NCBI RefSeq assembly: GCF_018446385.1 | Contig: NC_055996.1 | Span: forward strand, 47,476,365 to 47,540,364 | Source: Zingiber officinale | Lineage: Eukaryota > Streptophyta > Magnoliopsida > Zingiberales > Zingiberaceae | DNA: 64,000 nt | Reading direction: 5' to 3' | In this document: positions 58,669 through 64,000 of the stretch, piece after piece | Layout: each line of letters opens with the position of its first letter | How positions within the stretch are numbered: the first letter of the stretch is position 1 | Program-made: the position numbers and the translations under genes | Notes under the pieces: model-generated | The model's database searches: none | Told to the model about the DNA's origin: nothing | Seen by the model: only the letters and a program-made list of their open reading frames with translations

Positions 58669-58935
58669 TGTTGGGATGTATACTATAAACCTAGCTATTG
58701 TATGCACATCTATTTTGAAATATTTTGAAATGAGAATCACTTTAGTCAAATGTCTGTATTTTATATTTATATATATGTCAATATAGTTGTCCATTTAATT
58801 TATATTATAGATAACATGGTGTGTGGTGCCACACAAAAGATTATGATATCGGTTCCTTATAAATTATAAATAGTAGCTCACAACCAAGATGGATTGGAAC
58901 AAACCATTGGAACGGTTGTAGTGTAATTTGGTATG
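58669..58935 (+). repeat. Copia LTR fragment (C3-like), truncated
   Basis: TGTTGGGATGTATACTATAA, matching the first 270 bp of C3's LTR. It stops at about 58935, where CACTA sequence starts without a left terminal repeat. Confidence 0.85.
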
Positions 58936-59144
58936 TTATATACATTTATTTTCATGTTCCTCTATATGATCATGCGTAGCATACACCAAGAAATGCTTCC
59001 GTGTTTACCATTTCTTGATTTTTGACTTGATTGTAAATCAAGTAACACACTTCTATATTCTTAAAAAAGATCTTGGCAAAATATTCTTTATCTAATATTT
59101 ACCATCATCTTTTATTGCTTATTTATATTTGTGCTTTCTTGCAG

Positions 59145-59299
59145 GAACACTTGTCAAAAGATGATGCTAAACAGCAGTTCTTTAGAATCTTGAGAACTCC
59201 TCCTTATGGGAATTCTGTTTTCTTCAGTGTATGGAAGATAGATGATCCTATAGGTCTGTTACCTGGATGAATCATTTTAGAAATTAATAAGTGAGGGGT
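59145..59299 (+). pseudogene. KCBP: Captured fragment of kinesin-like calmodulin-binding protein (FERM region)
   Basis: It is preceded by a pyrimidine-rich intron end (CTTTCTTGCAG at 59134-59144). The translated exon reads EHLSKDDAKQQFFRIL, YGNSVFFSVWKIDDPIGLLP, then a stop where Arg is expected, then IILEINK and a second stop. I recognise this as the MyTH4-FERM part of the plant kinesin KCBP (ZWICHEL), which organises microtubules and trichome branching. The two stops at Arg codons fit decay of CGA/AGA codons. Intron sequence is retained, so capture was from DNA and not from mRNA. Confidence 0.8.
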
Positions 59300-59343
59300 T
59301 AGTTAAAACATATTGTGGGTTATGTTTCTCCTTTTTTGGGCAG

Positions 59344-59930
59344 AAGTCATATCTTTATGAGGGGAAGAAGAAAGACCCTTAAAACAGAGAATACCAATGA
59401 AGAGGATAAGGCAGAATCTAATTGTTGTAACAATGTTGAGAGGTTTGGATTTGTACCTGGTCCAGATTTCACTCTGGAATCTTTTGAGACATATGCAGAT
59501 GAGTTCAAGAGACAATATTTTAGCAGAAGTGCAGAATTTGTTTTAGGGTCCTGCCAGCAGGAACCTTCCGATGATGATATTGAAGGTGAATATTGGCGGA
59601 TAGTGGAAAGACCAATAGAAGAGATTGAGGTGTCACCACATTTCCTATGCAGACATATATAATCATTATACATTTTCATCTGTTGATTTATTTCACAATT
59701 TGGCTTCACAACTTTGATGTGTTCTATCCACTTTCTTCTTTCCTTGAACCTTTGTTGTTTCCATACCTTAATATTAGAAACTTTATTCATATATTGGTTT
59801 CGACTAGAACCTGCAGCCAGGTAGAACTCTAACTCATATGTTGACTTTGGTTGTTTAGGTTCTTTATGGTGCTGATTTTGACACTGGAATTTTTAGTAGT
59901 GGCTTTCTCAAAGAGTAATCCTTTGCGAAG
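59344..59930 (+). pseudogene. Captured fragment of a JMJ14-type (KDM5-like) JmjC histone demethylase
   Basis: Exon 1 is 59344-59629, after an intron end TTTTGGGCAG. It reads [14 protein letters not shown], then [36 protein letters not shown] and [20 protein letters not shown]. Intron 59630-59858 (GTGTCA...TTTAG). Exon 2 59859-59930 reads VLYGADFDTGIFSSGF and ends before GTATGA. This is the stretch leading into the JmjC domain of plant H3K4 demethylases of the JMJ14/JMJ15/JMJ18 group. The JmjC catalytic core is not present. A TAA lies in the last codons of exon 2. The frame of exon 1 is otherwise open. Confidence 0.82.
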
Positions 59931-60515
59931 GTATGAGCACTAGGGGATCAGTATATGAGTTCTGGATGGAATTTAAATAACATCATGACATACTATTATT
60001 TCCTAATAAAAACTGTGTACTAGTCTATTATGTCACAAGATTGTGTTTACATCATTTAATAAGTATCAAATGACAAGTCATATTTATTCTTTTCCCTTTT
60101 AACAAAAAAAAAAATGTATTTGTATATAGAACAGCATCTCTTTTCCCTTTTAACCAAGTCACGCCATATGCATCTTGCACATGGTGCATGGATGTGAGTG
60201 TGCATGAGTTTGTGTTAGCCAACAAACACTTGGGCGGCCGGGGTGTGCACATTACCGGTTTGTACGTAAGTAGCATAACCAATTCTTCATGTATATGATA
60301 AGTTTAGTTCTATCATGCTTGTATGAATTGATCAAATCTGTTGTTTATAAATACAAAAGTTTCCAGTTCCGAAAGTATTCTTCTTCTATATGTTCTGACA
60401 GTGTTATTCTTCTTTATGTCCCAATTAGAAACTCTTCGTATTCATTTACTAGAGGCCTTTTGGAAATTCATAATTCGTTATGTTTTACATTGTTGAATGT
60501 ATCTATTTTAAACAG
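59931..60515 (+). other. CACTA internal sequence, unidentified
   Basis: AT-rich. A GC-richer stretch at 60150-60260 (CATGAGTTTGTGTTAGCC...GGCGGCCGGGG) could be another captured exon but I do not recognise it. The word GAACAGCATCTCTTTTC occurs here (60129) and again near 61287. Confidence 0.45.
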
Positions 60516-60605
60516 GTTGGTTGTCGGATATTGGGCGGGTTGGCACATTTTGTTCACTGTTGGTGACAATATTTTTTCAAAGAGGCTTGCTGTTGCTTCA
60601 ATCAG
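60516..60605 (+). pseudogene. Unidentified exon-like segment in CACTA
   Basis: 90 bp bounded by AAACAG and GTAAAC, i.e. good splice signals on both sides. One frame is open through it (VVGYWAGWHILFTVGDNIF, ending SKRLAVASI). I do not recognise the protein. The context (other captured exons either side) suggests a fourth gene fragment or another exon of one of the three. Confidence 0.45.
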
Positions 60606-61486
60606 GTAAACTTCCTCTCTAACATTGCTTCTATTTTACTTGTATTAGTTTCATTTTACATTGTATTGGTTTGTTGTTTGATTTTATTGGTTAAAGTTCT
60701 CTTCGATCAATTCAGTTATAACAACTTTAGAGAGAATAGGTCATATTTAATTCTGTAAAAAGGTGAAGGCAAACCTTCTGATCATGACTTTGCCAACAAA
60801 TAAATGTTTGGTCAACAGCTTTAGGTCTCTTTTTTACATATAGAATTGGTCTTGATTCCTCTTATAAACTAGAGTTTAAATGTATTAGGACCCTTGCAGA
60901 GTTCAAACAAAGGGATTATTTATGTGATGAACATATTCTTTTACATGGACACATTACAACTGTTTACAAGGGATCAAACAGAGTAAAACGAATATTGTCA
61001 TGACAGAAAGTTTCAACTCTATAATTTTTTTATTTTTTTATTTTTGCTTTGATATTTTTCAAAGATATTATTTGTGCAAAAAAAACATAGTTAAAATAGT
61101 CACTATTCTCTCTAAACTTGTTCTGAACAATTTAATAATAATTTATTAAGGGACAAATTTAACTGAGAGCCCAAAATCAAAACAAGAACGGGCCCTTGCA
61201 ACAGTTTTTGTGGCCAGAAGCCGAAGCACTCGTCGTCCAACAGCGACACGTCATTGCTATAACTTTCGAAACGGTTCTTTGAAAGAACAGCATCTCTTTT
61301 CACTGCTTATAAACTAGAAAGATAAAATAAGAACTTATGGGTCCAAATTATCTGATTGAGTTTTCTATATAGCTCATATCAGGAATTACCATATAACTAC
61401 TAAGTTTTTACAACACAATGGTAAACACATATTTCAGAACAAGTTTTTTCATACATATAATAGTGTATTTCTTTTGATATCAATAG
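60606..61486 (+). other. CACTA internal sequence, probably intron-like
   Basis: AT-rich with poly-T at 61020-61045. A GC-richer patch at 61180-61260 is open on the minus strand (LLDDECFGFWPQKLLQGPVL), not recognised. Confidence 0.4.
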
Positions 61487-61605
61487 GTTGTTGATCTCCT
61501 AGTGCCTTATCAAAGGGGTTGAAAGATTAGACTTTTTGTTGGAGCTGGTGTGGGGAAGACTGGATTTATTATGGAACTGATGATCAATAATATTGAAAAA
61601 GGTTG
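61487..61605 (+). pseudogene. Captured fragment of mitochondrial ATP synthase beta subunit
   Basis: Follows an intron end (TATCAATAG). It reads VVDLLVPYQRG, a stop, KIRLFVGAGVGKTGFIMELM and INNIEK. This is the P-loop (Walker A, GAGVGKT) region of the F1-ATPase beta chain. YQRG and the intron upstream point to the nuclear gene for the mitochondrial subunit, as the plastid gene has no intron. Only about 40 codons remain, with a stop where Gly is expected and an extra residue before INN. Confidence 0.85.
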
Positions 61606-61907
61606 GTATAAAAGAATCAACATGTGAGAAAAAAGAGTTCAATGAAATCCTACAAGTTGAAGATTGTGATGGGACTTGTTCATTGGTTGGCTATTGTTGA
61701 TTAGTTGTAAATGGAACTTATTTGTTTATTTGTATTGAGATAAATTTTATTTAAACATGAGACATGTTTCTTCTTTTGTGATTGTAATTCTTGTATAAGT
61801 AACATTCTGAATGACATTGATGTGGGGAATATTCTTTCTTTTGTGATTATGATTCTTTATTATATATTTATATTGAAATATGATATATTGATATTAAAAA
61901 ATAATAA
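61606..61907 (+). other. CACTA sequence between captured exon and subterminal repeats
   Basis: AT-rich, no gene seen. Confidence 0.5.
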
Positions 61908-62190
61908 TTTAAAAGACAACAGTTTAAAACTGTTGTTGTTGTCTATCACCCTCAAAGACAACGGTTAAAATCCGTTGTCGTAGTCCCAAAAACGATTGTA
62001 ATGGGCAATGTTATTAAAAAAAATACTCTAAACAACAACGGTTTTAAACCGTTGTCTTTTCTTTCAAAGACAACGGTTTAAAACCGTTGTTGTAACCCCC
62101 TACTTTTAACAACATTGCCAATTACAACGGTTTTAAAGGGCCTACGACAACGATTTTTAGTCGTTGTCTTTTAATGTTTTTGTTGTAGTG
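61908..62190 (+). repeat. CACTA subterminal repeats and right terminal inverted repeat
   Basis: At least four inverted units of AAAGACAACGGTTTAAAACC and ACCGTTGTCTTT type (61911-62160), the usual transposase-binding layout, then the terminal CACTA repeat at 62176-62190. Confidence 0.88.
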
Positions 62191-63606
62191 ACACCTAAGG
62201 AGGTAAAAGGTGTAGTACCAACAGTTATGGAGCATGTTCTTCATGTATATCTAGATGCCAGGCCAATCAAGCAAAAGAAAAGGGACTTTGGAGCCGATCA
62301 AAACAAAATTATCAAGGAAGAAGTGGATAAACTAATGAAGGCTGGTTATATTCGGGAAGTACAATTTCTAAGATGGTTGGCTAATGTGGTCTTGGTTTCT
62401 AAGCCCAGTAATAAATGGCGAGTATGTATTGATTTCAGAGACCTCAACAAGGCTTGACCAAAGGATTATTATCCTCTGCCTCATATAGATCAAGTGGTGG
62501 ATTCTACAACTGGATATGAATTCATCAATATGTTGGACGCCTATAAAGGGTATCACCAAATTCCACTCGCTAAGGCAAATCTGGTAAAGATTAGATTTAT
62601 AACTGCTGAGGGTACTTATTGTTACAATGTTATGCCTTTTGGTTTAAAGAATGCAGGAGTTACTTATCAGTGGCTTATGAACAAGGTCTTTCAAAAGCAG
62701 ATTGGAAGGAACATGGAAGTTTATGTGGATGATATTCTTATTAAATCTATACATGCTTCTAGTTTATGTGCTAATATTGAAGAAACTTGTAGGACCTTGA
62801 GGAGGTATGGGCTCAATCTCAATCCCAACAAGTATTTATTTGGGGCCAAGAGTGGGAAGTTCCTGGGATACATGGTGACCGAGCCGGGAATAGAAGTCAA
62901 TCCCAGCAAAGTAAAAGCATTACAAGACATGACTCCCCCAAAGAACCTAAAGGAGGCCCAAAGATTGACAAGAAGGATTACCGCTCTATCCCGCTTCATC
63001 TCTCGGTTAGCTGATCGGAGTCTTCCCTTCTTCAAGGTACTCCAACGAGCAACAAAGTTCCAATGGGATGAGGATTGTAGAAAGGCATTTGAGGAGCTAA
63101 AGGAATATTTATCTACTCTCCCTGTATTAGCTAAACTTGTAGTCGGAGAGACTTTGTGGGTGTACTTATCAGCCAACGATCATGTTGTTGGTTCTATATT
63201 AGAATTGCAGGAAGAAAAAGAATAGTTACCTATGTATATTTTGAGTCATTTATTAAAAGGAGCATAGTGTTGATATACGTCACTCGAGAAGTTAGCCTAT
63301 GGATTAGTCTTAGTAGCTCAGAGATTACATCCTTATTTTCTATTACATCCAATTGTAGTATTGACTAATAGCACTCTTGGTCAGGTACTTGTTAACCCAG
63401 AAGCATCTGGAAGATTGATTAAGTGAATGACCGAACTTAGTGAATATGATATATAATATCAGCCTTGGGCGGCTATCAAAGCTAAAGCTTTGGCATATTT
63501 CAAAATAGAAATACCAAGTCTAGAAATAGAGGAAACCTGAATCATCTATGTGGATGGATCTTCTACTCGAGAAGGTAGTGAAATTGGGATTCTTGTTATA
63601 TCTCCT
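62191..63606 (+). pseudogene. Tat-type Gypsy pol fragment: RT, RNase H and second RNase H
   Basis: RT begins at about 62191 (HVLHVYLDARPIKQKKRDFG, VDKLMKAGYIREVQF, WRVCIDFRDLNKA), has a TGA at 62455-62457 in the same frame, and continues with MPFGLKNAGVTYQWLMNKVF and the catalytic YVDDILIKS box. RNase H follows (DRSLPFFKVLQRATKFQW, LAKLVVGETLWVYLSANDHV), then decayed pieces up to 63606, including YVDGSSTREGSE, which looks like the start of the additional archaeal-type RNase H that marks the Tat group. The left end is the CACTA insertion point and the right end is cut by C4. No gag, protease or integrase is in view. Confidence 0.88.
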
Positions 63607-64000
63607 TGTTAGAGTGTATACTGAAAGACTAAGCTTTTGTAAACATTTATTTTGAATAAAGAATCACATTTGGTCAAATTATCTACATTTGTTTCTAGTT
63701 GTTCAATTAATTTATATTGTAGATAACATAGTATGTGGTGTCACATACAGAAGATAATGTTATCAGTACCTTATAAATTATAAACAGTAACTCACGATCA
63801 AAATGAAAAGGAACAAACCATTGGAAGGCCATAGTGTAATTAGGTATTAGTTTATCTTAACTATATAATTATACTAGTACACTTAGAGTGTATTGAGTAG
63901 GACCATCAGAGGTCGTTTCTTTTATACTGACTTTATAAAGGAACAAAGACCTTAGTTATAATGGAAGTGTGTGCTCTTAATCCTAATATAATAACAAGCA
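63607..64000 (+). repeat. Element C4: Copia LTR, left part
   Basis: Begins TGTTAGAGTGTATACTGAAA and follows the first 390 bp of the C1/solo LTR family (AAACATTTATTTTG, ATAACATAGTATGTGGTGTC). Expected TSD is CTCCT (63602-63606). Continues past the window. Confidence 0.85.

Larger units (their letters stand above)
58936..62190 (+). mobile_element. CACTA DNA transposon carrying host gene fragments, left end missing
   Basis: The right end is clear: GTTTTTGTTGTAGTG at 62176-62190 (CACTACAACAAAAAC in reverse) with subterminal repeats before it. The right flank ACA (62191-62193) would be the 3-bp TSD. No CACTA-type left end is found; the element joins a Copia LTR fragment at 58935. Inside are pieces of at least three different plant genes, with introns, all in the same orientation, and no transposase. 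It is therefore a non-autonomous Pack-CACTA type element. Confidence 0.85.

Noticed and set aside
58917..58926. GTTGTAGTG as the left CACTA end
   Set aside because: The same word is part of the Copia LTR (also at 54807), and orientation and context are wrong for a left terminal repeat.
61112..61303. Minus-strand 63-codon frame in the CACTA element as a captured exon
   Set aside because: No recognised protein and no clear splice signals; kept only as a remark in the feature list.

Overview
This window is intergenic nuclear DNA of a flowering plant, probably a monocot, although that placement is weak. I see no intact host gene. Nearly all of it is nested LTR retrotransposons, plus one DNA transposon carrying pieces of host genes. 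Element ends were located from LTR pairs, TG/CA termini, tRNA-type primer sites, polypurine tracts and target-site duplications (TSDs). Clade names rest on recognised protein motifs, not on a search.

Layout. 1-9126: a chromodomain Ty3/Gypsy element (A, minus strand) with 2.4-kb LTRs. It sits inside the RT gene of an older Copia element (C1, minus, 9127-15213, LTR 12631-15213). 15214-15368: 155 bp of unidentified flank. 15369-40670: an Athila/Tat-like Gypsy element (E, minus). Its LTR is split by a related element in the opposite orientation (B, plus, 15753-37469). B is itself interrupted by a solo Copia LTR (15921-18376) and by a Copia element with well-matched LTRs (C2, minus, 21467-30662, TSD CTAAG). 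40671-54545: another chromodomain Gypsy (D, plus). Its 5' LTR holds a gag-only element of terminal-repeat-with-gag type (43553-47534, TSD TAACT), and its 3' LTR is cut by Copia C3 (from 54546). 58936-62190: a CACTA transposon that has lost its left end and contains exon/intron pieces resembling kinesin KCBP, a JMJ14-type histone demethylase and mitochondrial ATP synthase beta. 62191-63606: a Tat-type Gypsy pol fragment. 63607-64000: the start of another Copia LTR.

How it works together. No element keeps a complete gag-pol set. A has frameshifts and stops, C2 has frameshifts although its LTRs differ by only about 1.5-2%, B and E show no pol, and the gag-only element keeps one gag gene with a single frameshift near its end. 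Any recent copying therefore probably depended on proteins made elsewhere in the genome.

Most unusual signals. (1) The CACTA element with at least three captured gene fragments. (2) Dense GC-rich palindrome arrays, each with its own motif, in the LTRs of three unrelated retrotransposon groups. (3) A short sequence box, shared by Copia LTRs and the gag-only element, whose changes look codon-like. (4) A tail-to-tail pair of related elements (B and E) that could give convergent, double-stranded transcripts.
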